From assembly GCA_921293015.1 (NCBI GenBank), contig OV121090.1:3968001-4032000 (forward strand): a stretch of DNA of 64,000 bases, in the 5' to 3' direction. Source of the DNA: Phorcus lineatus (taxonomy: Eukaryota > Mollusca > Gastropoda > Trochida > Trochidae). The position numbers were made by a program, and so were the translations under genes. Every line of letters starts with the position of its first letter. Within the stretch, counting starts at the first letter, position 1. The notes beneath the pieces were generated by a model. It did not search any database and was not told the DNA's origin. It saw only the letters and a list, made by a program, of their open reading frames with translations. This document shows, piece after piece, positions 45,730 through 57,526 of this stretch.

Positions 45730-45872
45730 CCCATCTGTTGTTTATGAAGACGAGTAACGTCATCAAGACTATTGTAGTTTGGTAGAGCTAAAAGGTGCGA
45801 GTCTATCCACTCAATGTGGACTGTCAACTTTCGGTCCTCAGGGTCAAGGAAGTTGCTATCCGGGTCTGTCAG
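45730..45872 (-). CDS. MATH-like repeat protein, exon 2
   Basis: A 143-bp exon (47 codons plus two bases) between the acceptor TTGCCATTTCAG and the donor GTAAGAAAA. It reads in phase 0 from exon 1. It supplies LTDPDSNFLDPEDRKLTVHI, EWIDSHLLALPNYNSLDDV and TRLHKQQMG. The segment DRKLTVHIEW is the last strand of the third MATH-like repeat, and the TRLHKQQ end leads into the coiled coil of exon 3. No in-frame stop, normal codon use, and GC content above the surrounding intron. Confidence 0.8.
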
Positions 45873-46697
45873 CTGAAATGGCAATTCAAAAAGATCAGAA
45901 ACGATCTTAATAGATGTAGATAATACTATTACTAATGCTATGTGTAAGCGAGATCGGCGAGTTGGTTAGCTGCTAGTAGGGTCAGTGCTGGTGGGTATTC
46001 GTGTCTCTGAAGTGTGAGCTGGAATCGCGCAGATGGCTTTATCCAAAAAAAGATAGGAAATTTTACTTTTTGAGATAATGTGATCCGTAATATAACAAAA
46101 TTATTAATAATAAGAATCTAGATCGCACCTAAGGAAATTTACATTTTGACACTATTGATTATGATCAGTGTATTTCTTGGTTCTCTTATTAAATATGAAT
46201 TATTAAAATTTAGGTATCCCTGACGGAGTTTGTCCAGTACATTATTTAATAATATACACTTGTGTTGTCGTAATTTATTAAGATAGATAAGCTAGGTTTT
46301 AAAGGAGGAAGAGGTTTTAAATTGTTTATATAACAACGAGGTTACTCATCTGTTACTCGAATGACTTTTGCTTTTTGAAGGGAACCTTTTCTATTCTTTT
46401 CCCAAATGTACCTATTGTATCTTATCAAAAATCCATTCCAAATCAGTATCCCCTATCAAATAACTAAGCACTAACCAATACATAGAAACGTTTTGAAACA
46501 ATTGGATCTGATAATAACATCGTCTTGTCAGAGCCTCAGTACCTGTGCTTTTACCCTTAGGGCCTTTGATTTATTGTCTTTGATATTTGACACGACATTA
46601 TGATGACTTTAAAGTTCTATGGAGTAAGATGAAGGTTGGTGCCTTAAAGATATAGTTTCGATCTTGTATAACGAATTTGTTCGGCCATTGGTTATGG

Positions 46698-47152
46698 CAT
46701 TCTCGCCAAACAGAGGTACCTCCCTCATAAATTTCTATACAACCTCTGTCTTAATTCGAAGGTTTATCGGTCTTCCGGCATTTTCCCCCAGCGGGACAAT
46801 ATTACAACTTAAACTACCTGGCCATGTTTCAGCAAATGAAAACAACGAATGTATGAATAACATAGTTGATATCACACAGGCCTGTGCAATGAAACAGTCG
46901 GAAAATGAGGCGTTTGGGTTCTGTAAAGACGAAGTTCAAGGCGCATATTCGAATAAAGTTTAGCTTTTGGGAAGCTTACGGAAATAACTTAGGCGATTAG
47001 AATGATAACTTTTGAAACGGCGTCGCTGATTGCACAACTAACTTTGATTGTATCCAATCAGCGTTCTACATTTCGTGCACAAGAAACCTTCGAATTAAGA
47101 CAGAGGTTTTATAGAAATTTATGACGGAGCTACCTCTGTTGGGAGAGAATGG
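46698..47152. mobile_element. 455-bp TIR element with 8-bp TSD (hAT-like or P-like)
   Basis: The left end CATTCTCGCCAAACAGAGGT and the inverted right end CATTCTCTCCCAACAGAGGT match. They continue through CTCATAAATTTCTATA to TTAATTCGAAGG (about 65 bp). GGTTATGG lies on both sides (46690-46697 and 47153-47160). An 8-bp duplication fits hAT, P or Merlin superfamilies; the CAT start does not decide. The open frame at 46664-46963 begins in the flank and runs into the element, so it is not a gene. Confidence 0.8.
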
Positions 47153-48627
47153 GGTTATGGTGAAACTGTCAACTTTTTTCTGGACCTCAGTGTATATGTT
47201 GTGTAGGTTAAGGATCTAATATAAAACTGTCGATCTTTCTTTTTGAATTAGGAGAGAAGGATTTACAGGGAAACACTGTTAACACATTCATCCTTGACAT
47301 TACACAGAATTTGATGTGAAAACTTAACAGTGATGGCACGAAGGAGAATTGTAAATTACCATTTAACGCGAAGCGTCGTAAATCAATACAGGCCCTTGAG
47401 AAATTCCAAGCATATTTACATTTGTTGATTGCAGGATCAGTTGAATAAAGGCGAATGATGGAAAAATGCAATATCAACCTAAAACAAATGATCAAGTCGT
47501 GTGTGACTCTGGAATGGTTGATTGCTCTAATGAAGATGGGTACTTTGTGTGTTCAACAATATGATGATCCCAATCATGCTTCCTAAAAGCCCGAAAAAAC
47601 CATACCGTATTGAAAGGAAAAGAGTTCTTTTATCACTAGTCCCTTCAAAATTCAATATGCAATACGGAATACAAACGAATACAGTAGATTTATGTCAATT
47701 TATTATCAAATTTTTATAACATAAAGTTATAAACAGAGCTTAGCTGAAGAATAATTGAAAATTATTTCACTGTCACTCTTTTCGACATAAAGACTTGTAA
47801 CAATGTCCTTTACTAAACATGATTTTTCGGTTAATAACTCACATAAATACTGTACCGTGTAGAAGAAAGGACACATCGATTTCCATCACTATTCTTTCAA
47901 TTTGTCTAGCCATTTCGGTCCGTCCTTACTGACTTATTCATGTGATGACAGTTGTATTCTATAAACAATCTTTGAGATGTAAAAGAATTTAACAGCCATG
48001 CAGTGTTTGATCTCTATATTAGATCTTCTTGACATTATATTGTTATTGATTACAATCAAGGATCTCAAATTCAACCAACAGCGTTCATTGTTTCACGTTC
48101 TTTCCAACACAGTTATGGTTTTCCGCTAGAGAACCTGATATTTGAAATAGTATTTGTTGGATATTGGCAGCATATCTGGCTGTCATTATCATGTTGTCAA
48201 TAGACAATTCATTATACAGCCTAATAACCAGCTAGAGTATTTTATACTGAACACAATAGAAGTAAATTTTAACGTCGTCTTAACATACAACTACTAAGTA
48301 ATAAAAATTCCTTCGTAAAGTCTCAAGGCAAAACAACTGAAGACAACTCCTCTATCATTCAAATATATATTCAGTATTATATGTACCATAAAATGTATTA
48401 TCATATATCTATTTTTTAAAAACCTTTATTATTACTTTTTGTTAGTATACACCTGGCAATAAGTATTGCTACGCCTGCTTTTTCAATGATTCTCCTGATT
48501 AAAAAAACCTTTCGATTGATAAAAAACATATTCTTCTAGAGTTTTTGGTTTTGGTTTAACAATGTATTAACATATAGAAAGCACAACATCCCCTATTTAC
48601 TAAGGTTGACTCTGTCAAGGTTCTGGT

Positions 48628-48790
48628 TATCACTGGCGGCCTTTTTTGCGTGAACACCTTTAGTCATTTGAGGTAGGGAAATGGATTTTCACAGCACAAT
48701 GTACGTTGTTTCAAAACAGCTTCTTTCAATAAAATCTTTTTCTTTCAATTAGAAACATATATTTTCGTTGTCTTAAGATCGCTTGATATA
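48628..48790 (+). repeat. ~180-bp dispersed repeat, intronic copy 1
   Basis: ACTGGCGGCC, then TTTTTTGCGTGAACACCTTT, AGTCATTTGAGGTAG and GCTTCTTT, down to TATTTTCGTTGTCTTAAGAT. It aligns with copies at 50665 (plus) and 52400-52215 (minus). Confidence 0.65.
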
Positions 48791-50334
48791 GTTAAAAAAA
48801 ACGTGTTGCTTTCCCTTTAATATAATAATCAGACAGTAAAAAAGAAACATCTTCCTTTTCAATTAATAACAATTCCACATTTTTTTGAAATTACAGTAAA
48901 AAAGCGACAATCATATATATATATAGCGTTAACAATTAGCTATACCGTACCATTAGCAACACAATGTATAAGTTACCCTGATGATCACTATGTTGTGAAA
49001 CCGGTTAGTAATGAACTTATATGAAGACCAATCTTCAGTTTGTTATTTTTAAAGAATATTTGATACATAAACCATGAACATTTAACTCTAACATATATAT
49101 ATATATATATAGTGGTCCATTAGATGATGACATTGTATGTTTGAGAACTGTTTGCGATGTAATGAAAAAGTATTCTTGGAATACCGTCTGCAAAGACTAT
49201 CAATCATTTGTTAAGGAAACAAAATTCAGAAACATATTTGTCTCACAGCAGCAAAGAAACGTTAAAAAAGACGTTCATGTCGTGTCAGTGATAGAAATAG
49301 ATAGGTTACGTCAGATGTTGACAAGATAATCCATCAAAATTGTCTAGAGGTTTAACAGAGGCAAGAAGTTCACCGTATGAGAAAATAATTAACATCTTAT
49401 CGCCAAGAAAATGAATTTTGAAAAACGTCTGACTGAAAAGTATGGTTAATCAAAAGTATCTTTCTTCCTCAAAACATCCTGAATACACGGATTATCTGCA
49501 CGATATCAATAACGCTACATTCAAGATGGAATAAGACAAATCGCAAGGCCATTTTCACACGAAAATGTAGCTAAAGTGTTTCAGATTTATATTCATCCCA
49601 GGTATGCGTTTCACCGCATTTCCCTGAATTAAAAGTTGTTTTAGTTCTATCTTCTGAATATTTTATTACAGAACTTGGCAAGTGATCATAATTAACTGTG
49701 TGTATCGGATACAAATCTCTGGCAGTAATTTGATCAAATACGTTCAATTTCAAATATGTGAAAGTTTTATAAAAGCATTTAATTTCGGTATCAAAATCAA
49801 AATTACGTTGTTAACTGTCCGATTTTAACAATTGATAATGTTCAAATGAATGGCACAAAAATACAATCACTATATATAAGAATATATCAATATTTCATTT
49901 CACTGAAAACAGCTACGGGATTGTTGTTAATTGTAGGATTGTCGATAAAAAGTCTTATAAAATGCCTCTATATTATTACCATACTCAAATGGGGATTTGC
50001 AACAAGTAAGTAATGTTCGAAATCATAACACCAGTGTTAACGTTCACACGTACATGAATGTCACGAACATAATACGGTCTTTATATGTAAGCACGCTGGA
50101 CGAATTCTTGCAGATAGAGTGGTTGAAAGAGGTTATGCCTGGAGCCCTATAAAAGCGATTACCTGTTGCACATAGAGCATTGATACGTATTCAAATGAAA
50201 CTATTATTTCATCATTTTGTGGATACGAAGCCTCTTCATCGCTTTGCAAGCAACATTTTAATTAAGATGCTGAAAACATTAAGACACGTTTCAAATGAAC
50301 CATGATTTTTCCAGTGTCTAACCAAGGATGAGCA

Positions 50335-50430
50335 TACTGCTTCGTCAGCGTTTTTGTATACGAGGCCTTTGACATAATAGATGGTAACTATTGGGATACA
50401 AATACGCTGATGTAGCGGGAAGGTACTCGA
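50335..50430. mobile_element. Short TIR element of the CAGCGT family
   Basis: CGTCAGCGTTTTTGTATACG on the left and the inverted ATACAAATACGCTGATGTAG on the right, with about 35 bases between. The end motif is shared with 31709 and, more distantly, 38126 and 35638. Confidence 0.55.
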
Positions 50431-50664
50431 TTTAAATTCTTAAAATGGCATTCATTGAAGATACCATGAATAAAATGGAAAACATGAATAAAGGTTAAGT
50501 AGATGCGATCAATGTCATCAAGCATTTGCCTGCTTGAAGATAGCATTGAAAAGAATCTCCCTTGAATGGCTCTTAGATTTCGAGTTCATGTTTATAACAA
50601 TACAAAATAACAGGTTGGCAGTTATAGAAAAGAATCACGTACCAAGCAAAAACATCAGCGACTA

Positions 50665-50815
50665 TTTTTGTGTAAACATCTTTTAGTCCTATGAGGTTGG
50701 TAGTGGACTGGCTTACCTTTATTAATTATGGCACGTTCGTGCTTCTTTTGATTGAAAACTATTGTCTAGCAATTGGAAACACTTATTTTCGATTCCATGA
50801 AATCATTATATTTTT
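50665..50815 (+). repeat. ~180-bp dispersed repeat, intronic copy 2
   Basis: TTTTTGTGTAAACATCTTTT, AGTCCTATGAGGTTGGTAGT, GCTTCTTTTGATTGAAAACT and ACTTATTTTCGATTCCATGA align in order with copies 1 and 3. Confidence 0.6.
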
Positions 50816-52214
50816 TCAACAAAATGTACTTCTGCCTCTGTAACAAGTATTGCATTGTGATGAAGGTATTGAAGAACACGATACATGTGAAAAGCTCTTA
50901 CTCTCTAGTGATTTCCGGTTTCTCTATAGGCTATTAAACGCTTCCGTTGGGAACACTTTTCTCTTGGGAAGGTCTGGGTGAATACCCCCATTAGAAACCA
51001 ATCACACTAGACGCCTTTAGAGCTCTAATTGAATACTTGAGTTTCTGCAGGCCACAACACACTTGACTCATGTTTGATTACTGTTAAATCAATAGTTGAA
51101 GAACTAACGGTCCTTGGGACCTTTCATTAGAGTAATCATTGATAGAACCACCTGAGACATACCAAAAGCTTTCAGTAGAAGTGTTTCACTGCTGTGTTGT
51201 ATTTCGAAACTAAGCTGACTGGTATCACTGGAAAGTTTTAGTAAAAGTTTACTGTTTACAGACGAAATAGAAACTGTGATCCTACATTTTGGCGTATCAT
51301 CAGCTTAAAACTTTTGATATTTGTTTTGATTTATAGCTTATAGATTTATTTTTTATTCAATATCATGTTTAAGTTTCATAATTCAGTGAGGTTTTTTGTA
51401 TTGTAATTGATTATTATAAGATTTGAAAATATGAATTTGCTTTGCGGCTCGTAGCTCAACCGTCGACATAAATTTCTACATGAAAAGAAATGTCCAAAAT
51501 TTGTCAATTCGGTGTCAGTAGATATTGATATGCCTGTATTTATACGTTAGCTAATTGTCAGTCATGCTCTGTCACTCAGGGACTTATGTACGCTTCACTA
51601 TCATCCCTTGGAATTTTCATCAGGAAAAACTATACTGAAATTACCCGCAATTGAGTACGAAACAGTAATCTAAACAAACGACTTGATTCGAATGGTGGAA
51701 ATACTTGATAGCTACCTGTGGTAATTTCATTGCCTATTCAAGTTAAGGGCGGATAATTTCAGTACAGATTCTCCTGATGACGATTCCCAGGGTGATTGTG
51801 AAGAGTTTCGAAATATTGTACCCTGGGCGACCCAGTATACCAAGGTCAAACATGCAGTCAGTCATTAACAGTGATGATATCCAAATAAATACATTGACAG
51901 GATACAACAGAAATATTATCTCCTGCCGCTTTTGTTCATGGATTTCTCCTTTTTGATTCAACCATGTATTGTTGTGTGTAACAGGCTGCAACCTCCCGTA
52001 GTATTGCCGACGCCTATTTAGATTCCTTTAAATAATTTATAAATTCTTGTTGATTCTGTAAAAATATAAGGATCGTTTTACATGCTTTGTGCCTCTATCA
52101 ATACATAACATGTTTCAGTTGTTATACATTGGTAGAACACACATAATGTAAAACAATACTAAATTACCATCAATAGCTGTTATACATCAGCAGAGGCATA
52201 GGAAACGTAAAACA

Positions 52215-52400
52215 ATCTTAAAGGGGAGAAATGATCTCACGAAAACAAAAATAACTGTTTGACATCACAAATAAAGTTTTTTTAATCAAAAGAAGCAGTT
52301 CTAAAACGAATATACCATTATTGGTTCAGCTATCCGAATCCACTGTACTACCTCAAATGATTAAAAGATGTTTGCACAAAAATGGCAGCCAGTTTTCTTT
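52215..52400 (-). repeat. ~180-bp dispersed repeat, intronic copy 3 (inverted)
   Basis: Read on the minus strand: ACTGGCTGCC, ATTTTTGTGCAAACATCTTT, TAATCATTTGAGGTAG, CTGCTTCTTTTGATTAAAAA, TTTTTGTTTTCGTGAGATCA. Same order as copies 1 and 2. Confidence 0.65.
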
Positions 52401-52655
52401 CCTTGATGCTTAATTATTTCTTCTACGAGTATGGTTGATTAGGTTGAGTAATGACATTTTGCGACCCTCTGGAGATAATACAGAACGTCTGCTACTGTCC
52501 TTTAGATTGCCGTCCAATGCAAGTTGAAATCACGTGTAAGGGATCAAGTGATATATATAAATGATATCTACCTTTAATACGTCACAAAGTTGATGAAAAA
52601 CTATTCTATGATATCACTGCAGAATTAGCGAAATGCTAGATTTATAATCAAAAGA

Positions 52656-52795
52656 TCATTATATTAATGTTAACTGTTAAATAATGATTTCAACTAATCA
52701 TTGTATTAATGTTAACTGTTATATAATGATTTCAACTAATCATTTTATTAATGTTAACTGTCAAATAGTGATTTCATCTAATCATTTTTATTAAC
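52656..52795 (+). repeat. 42-bp minisatellite, 3.3 copies
   Basis: Units starting TCATTATATTAATGTTAACT recur at 52656, 52698 and 52740, with a partial one at 52782. Each ends in TGATTTCAACTAA or TGATTTCATCTAA. Confidence 0.85.
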
Positions 52796-52811
52796 GACAA
52801 CTAAAATACTA

Positions 52812-52904
52812 TCCTTGTGTATTCTGATATCAAATATATCAACACTTGAATATGTGTTACTTTAATCACATATACATGCATTTGATATCAGAAGACACGA
52901 GGGG
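52812..52904. repeat. Inverted repeat, ~20-bp arms
   Basis: TTGTGTATTCTGATATCAAA and its inverted partner TTTGATATCAGAAGACACGA are separated by about 50 bases. It may be a small TIR element or a stem-loop. Confidence 0.6.
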
Positions 52905-53889
52905 GGTGTTCACTACATCAAAACGGAAACATAAGCTTGCCATGTATCAGGTTAAAAATATCGCACCCTCATTATATGCCACACGGCGATGAGATAAACT
53001 CATTAATGACTAAGTTTATTCTGATCGCCGGACAATATGCGGTTGTGTTGATATAATTATGTATTCTATCACAGAGGGATTTCATTCACTGCATTCCACT
53101 AATGATATCTTGATTAGTTTCCATTTCCGTAACAAGCAAAATGATTATATTTCCATAAACTAATACAAGTAATTACCTGATAACAGCACACAGAGACCAC
53201 CTGGGTAATGACTAAGCAGCATCATCGAAATAATTTGATTAGTAGCAGAATGCAATCATCACATCGAGCCTGGAAGGATTAGCTACCTATTTTTAATATA
53301 GTTACACATTTCAAATACCTTACTTTCTTTGAGATTAAACGTCTTATCCAATTCCAATTCTAGTTACTTCCAATATTACTTGGGGTATTTATCAGTGTAT
53401 TGAATGCCCAAAAAATGTTTCGCGTTGAGTACATTACAAAACGTAAATGCTTATTTACTGTTACGATTAGTTAAATTATTTACAATTAGTTCCTCGATTA
53501 CTTTCTAGAGACAATACACGTCTTTTCCATTTCAAATTTGTATTTTTACTTTATGTCATTTCTCAAGAATAATGGGTTTTTACCAGTCCATTTAATGCTT
53601 GTTTGCTTGTTATCAATGTCCAATTTTCCTCTACGTTAAAGTACACTAGAAAACGTAAATGCAGTAACTAAAATGTTTATTCAACACAACCTTCTCAAAC
53701 ATAACAGATATGAACCGGTCACACACCCGATTGATCATCTATAGTGGTACAAACAATGCGATAACTGCTTACATCATTGACTACCACGACGATTGTGTAT
53801 ATGAAATGTTGACAAACTCTCTCCAGAGTTTTGGAACGTACATAAATGCCTCAAACAGAGGCAATATTTATATTTCCCTAAAGGCTTGA

Positions 53890-54135
53890 TATAGTGGTTT
53901 TATTGATCAAAAGACGGGTCTACTTGATGCTAACCGTACGGTGGTCCTCGGGGGACAGCCATTGCGAGACAGTTACCAACGAATGCCAGCCATCAAAGCC
54001 ATATTACATGATTTGGAACCAATTGCGGCAGGTAAAGAGCTGTTTCATTGATCACGGTTTCATGAAGACAATGATTGTTTGGACACAGAGATTGGTTTAC
54101 ATTTGTACTATACGTGCTATCCCTGCATACCCTTA
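53890..54135 (+). other. Coding-like fragment, possible exon or pseudogene
   Basis: After an AG (53893-53894) a frame without ATG reads 53 codons to TGA at 54049-54051, including GFIDQKTGLLDANRTVVLGG and QPLRDSYQRMPAIKAILHDL. It continues in frame beyond the stop (RFHEDNDCLDTEIGLHLYYT). Balanced residue use and higher GC than the surroundings suggest former coding. I do not recognise the family. It lies antisense in intron 1. Confidence 0.3.
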
Positions 54136-54465
54136 GTTTAATGGATTCTGTTAGATCGGTTTCATCATTCAGTATTTAAAGGTTGAAGAAACGAGATACG
54201 CCCTTAAGGAATTTGGTTTATCAAAGATTTATAAAGATTAGTCTGTTTTTCTTTTAGACGGGTGACTAAGCGAAAGAAATGCATTCAAAAGATACATTTC
54301 ACCAAAACAACACTGACGATAAACAACTTTAATTCTTAGAGGTTTACAGTGAATATCCATGTATATCTATCGTGAAGGGTCTAAATTAAAGAAACTCAGT
54401 AAGATGGAACTTGATACGTTTTCTTTTTTCACCAGACATATTCTGGAAGCACGCATCATTCACAC

Positions 54466-54520
54466 AACATGCACACAACAGGCACATAACAGGCACACAA
54501 TAGGCACACAACTGACACAA
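54466..54520 (+). repeat. GCACACAAC minisatellite
   Basis: About five imperfect 11-base units (CACACAACATG, CACACAACAGG, CACATAACAGG, CACACAATAGG, CACACAACTGA). Confidence 0.8.
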
Positions 54521-55502
54521 GTACCCTTATCTTTATAATAGCTTTTTAATTATGACGATTAAATCAAGCATACTAGTCCTTAATAACCAATTAAGATTGT
54601 TTGGAAAAATGAAATGAGATGGCAAATCTCTATCTTAATCCTGTTAAAGGTGTTGCATAAAAATACATGATCCTTGAAACATTCTCAAATGTGATGTTCT
54701 TTCTTTTTCACACTTATTTTTGTACAAATATTTATTAAGATGCAAAATCAATAAATCAATGAACTCATCATAACTCAAATACTTTCTTTATTCACATGTT
54801 TAGTGGAGCTATCATTTAACGCGAGTGTCGAATAAACGTACTGTATTCAGCGTGGCATTTAATGTAATTAAAAATTTAGTAAAAAATTAGTAAAATGAGT
54901 TTAGAACACATAATAAAGGGAAAACGTAAATATATGCTTCAGGTATATATGGTTCTGATGCTTGTCCTGAAGTATGTGTTAATCGGATATTACAATAAAC
55001 ATTTACAAATTAAGCCATATTATTGATGCTATAGCTCATTTAAAAAATTGTAACGGACCATAGGTCAATACTTGTGTAACAGTCAATATGAATGTCTACA
55101 ATACCTTGGAGGGATGGTAATAGTTAACAGTCTCGAGAACCATCTAGTCATAGTAAGTCATGAAGTCATATTAGCAAGGCAACATGTTACTAATGAGACG
55201 TAGACCGTAAATCAATTGTTTATTGCAAGTATGTGAATGTCCCTGTTAGCATTGCGATTTCGTTGTTAATGTATATTGAATAGAAACTGCTTATTCGTTA
55301 TGCTTCAATAGTCTTACTCCAATGGGGTTTACAGATGACTGGTTATTTCATTAGACGTGATCAGACATATTTACAAATATGAATATTTAACCAGTTTTAT
55401 TGAGACGACGTACAATGTATTCAGGAAATATTCATTCATATGCATAATTAGGCCGTATTATGGAGTTCAGGATCGAATAGTCATTAACAGTGAATATATT
55501 CA
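54521..55502. other. No recognised feature
   Basis: AT-rich intronic sequence without supportable repeats or coding. Confidence 0.4.
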
Positions 55503-55515
55503 TTGACGTAAAATA

Positions 55516-55828
55516 GGTGAGGTGAGTTGGTGTTTAACGCCGCTTTCAAGATTATTTCACTTATATCGCGGCTGCTAGTATTATTGCAGGGAGACAAGCC
55601 CGCAACACCATTGTGGCTATGCATTGCGGTGAAACCTGCGAGCATCGACTGGAACTAGCGAACCATGGGTGGTACTGCGCTGAATTTAGTGCAGCATTGC
55701 ACCCAAACCTGACTGCGTGTAGAACAGTTCTCTATTGCAGACAAAGTTGCCGAGCCCCTGGCGGGATTCGAACCACGGACCTCCTGATCCGAAGCCGAAC
55801 GCGCTAACCACTGCACTATCCCGCCCCC
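55516..55828 (-). mobile_element. tRNA-Arg-like SINE, copy B, perfect 13-bp TSD
   Basis: TTGACGTAAAATA is present at 55503-55515 and 55829-55841. On the minus strand the element starts GGGGGCGGGATAGTGCAGTG, has the B box GGTTCGAATCC, a ~200-base body, and ends CTTGAAAGCGGCGTTAAACA then CCAACTCACCTCACC. 313 bp, apparently full length and young. It lies in intron 1 in the same orientation as the gene. Confidence 0.92.
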
Positions 55829-56119
55829 TTGACGTAAAATAAATTAGGGTTGTTTAATGGTGCTTGCACCTTTCGATATAAATATAAACAATCCTTTAGT
55901 TAAACAGTCCGTATTATTTCTCATGCTTCAAAAAAAAAATCAAGAACATTAGAGGTTATATTACTTTTAAAATCAATCAGTTTCACTGCGTATGTAAGTT
56001 TGTGCAACTTTTAGGATACTTCTTGAATAATGTGTCATGTACGTGTTAACTGTAATGCAATACCTCAAGGTAAATGAAGCTGCTATCACACTCCTTGGTT
56101 GTTGTGGTTATATACTCAC

Positions 56120-57220
56120 CTCATCTACTGGGATATCAGTTCTCATCTGAAAGCCATCATCAAGGTCTTGCTGAACAAAGTACTTCCCAAACGGACCGTC
56201 CATCGCTTTGACAGACTTCGGTTTGGAGATGACACGCACATGCCAACCTACATATCGTGTGAACTTCCGAGGAACATGTGAGATGTCGGTGTAGTAGAGC
56301 CTGAAGGTGAGATATTTCCCACTCGTGTCAGCTTCTAACATCCAAGCCTGCTTGTCTCTGTCGTAGAGGTGGGCTCGACTGCGGTTCCGGTTCAAGGCGT
56401 GGACGGTGACCTCACTAACCGAGACCACAGAGATCATCTCCACCTTGACCCGGAGAGTTGACCTGCCTTGGGCTAGTCTTACCATTGAGGCGCCAACTGT
56501 GAAGGGTTCACCTATCCCCGATGTATCTAAGATCTGTTCAAGGTCTCTGGAATCGAATCCACCTTCCTCTCCAAGAATAATCCTGTAACGGACATTACAC
56601 AGGTGATCGAAGCTTGTGTGCCTCTGAAGTTGTACTGCGATACTCCCATCCGCCTCTATTGAACTGTTATCTGGGAATAGGGAAACACTCCAGTCAAAAA
56701 GACCAAATGAAAAATAGGTCGATTCTAATCTGTCTCCATAGCCTTGGCGCGAAGAGTGGTGGTTTTCTCTAGGGAGTCTCATAAAACATTCAAAGATTCC
56801 AACAACATTCCGCATCTCAAGCTCAACCATAATATCCCCGGTCTCCTGTATAAAGTTTCTCTGAAGGAGTTCATCGATTTCTATGAATGTTTTTCTCCCG
56901 TACACGTTTTTGTCTGGTGTGAATTCACAACTCTTTTCAATGAAATGGTCGTTTTTGGTGAAATGGTCCCTATTGAGAATAGTAACTGTGAAGTCAAGCC
57001 TACACTTCATTCCCTGAGAGCTAGACACGAGCTTGAGGAACACCCCGATGTGCCTATCACTCCTCACGAAACTAACGCTCCACTTCTGGAAACCGTACAC
57101 GAAGTCTTTAGCATAGGTGTCTGGTGTGAACTCTCGGACAAGTCTCCCTGGTAGTACAAACGTGAAAACCTGAGCGTTCAGACGATCGTTAAGTTTCACA
57201 AATCTACACAACCGAGCCAT
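56120..57220 (-). CDS. MATH-like repeat protein, exon 1 (367 codons)
   Basis: It begins at an ATG with A at -3 and G at +4 (GAAAATGG) and ends GAT GAG before donor GTGAGT in phase 0. With exons 2 and 3 the product is 459 residues. It has no signal peptide or membrane segment, so it is probably cytosolic. Three related beta-rich units are visible: about 18-137 (VYGFQKWSVSFVRSD ... KTFIEIDELL ... GDIMVELEM), about 163-263 (FSFGLFDWSVSLFPDNS ... RSTLRVKVEM) and about 289-393 (ending in exon 2). The W at the first strand and the F(I/V)..D.L...(G)D.(L/M)VE pattern resemble MATH/TRAF domains, which bind short peptide motifs. No RING, BTB or protease domain is seen. An adaptor role is inferred. Confidence 0.8.
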
Positions 57221-57520
57221 TTTCAGAGTTTACCCTTATGCAAACTCCAATATCAACCAAACACACTATTCATAACTAGGCTGACACTGCACTAAGATTA
57301 TATTCCACTTTCAGATGATGGTAATCTCCTGGCTGAAGTGTCTAAGTCTACAGGGCCGAAAGATAGGATCAATGCTGATAGCTTTCAATTTCCGACCAGC
57401 TAATAAGAACAAAGCCCACTCCACCTTTAGCTAGATCAGAGACGCCCAAGAAAATAAATCCAAATCTCTTAGCGTAATTGACAACGCACCGTAAAACACG
57501 TTCTTAGTGGTGATCCGTCA
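57221..57520 (-). other. Upstream region of the MATH-like gene
   Basis: It should hold the 5' UTR and promoter, but no TATA box, initiator or upstream exon can be called with confidence. Nothing else is recognisable. Confidence 0.35.
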
Positions 57521-57526
57521 TGCAGT

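Larger units (their letters stand above)
45873..56119 (-). other. Intron 1 of the MATH-like gene (10.2 kb) with repeats
   Basis: It runs from donor GTGAGTATA at 56119 to acceptor CAG at 45873. It contains a SINE remnant (45950-46035), a 455-bp TIR element, three copies of a ~180-bp dispersed repeat, a 42-bp minisatellite, a coding-like fragment on the other strand (53890-54135) and an intact SINE (55516-55828). Long stretches at 47160-48600, 48800-50600, 50900-52200 and 52920-53880 hold nothing I can name. Open frames at 47208-47495, 49141-49329 and 51743-51991 are unsupported. Confidence 0.6.

Noticed and set aside
56099..57154. Plus-strand open frames opposite exon 1
   Set aside because: Antisense shadows of the long coding exon on the minus strand.
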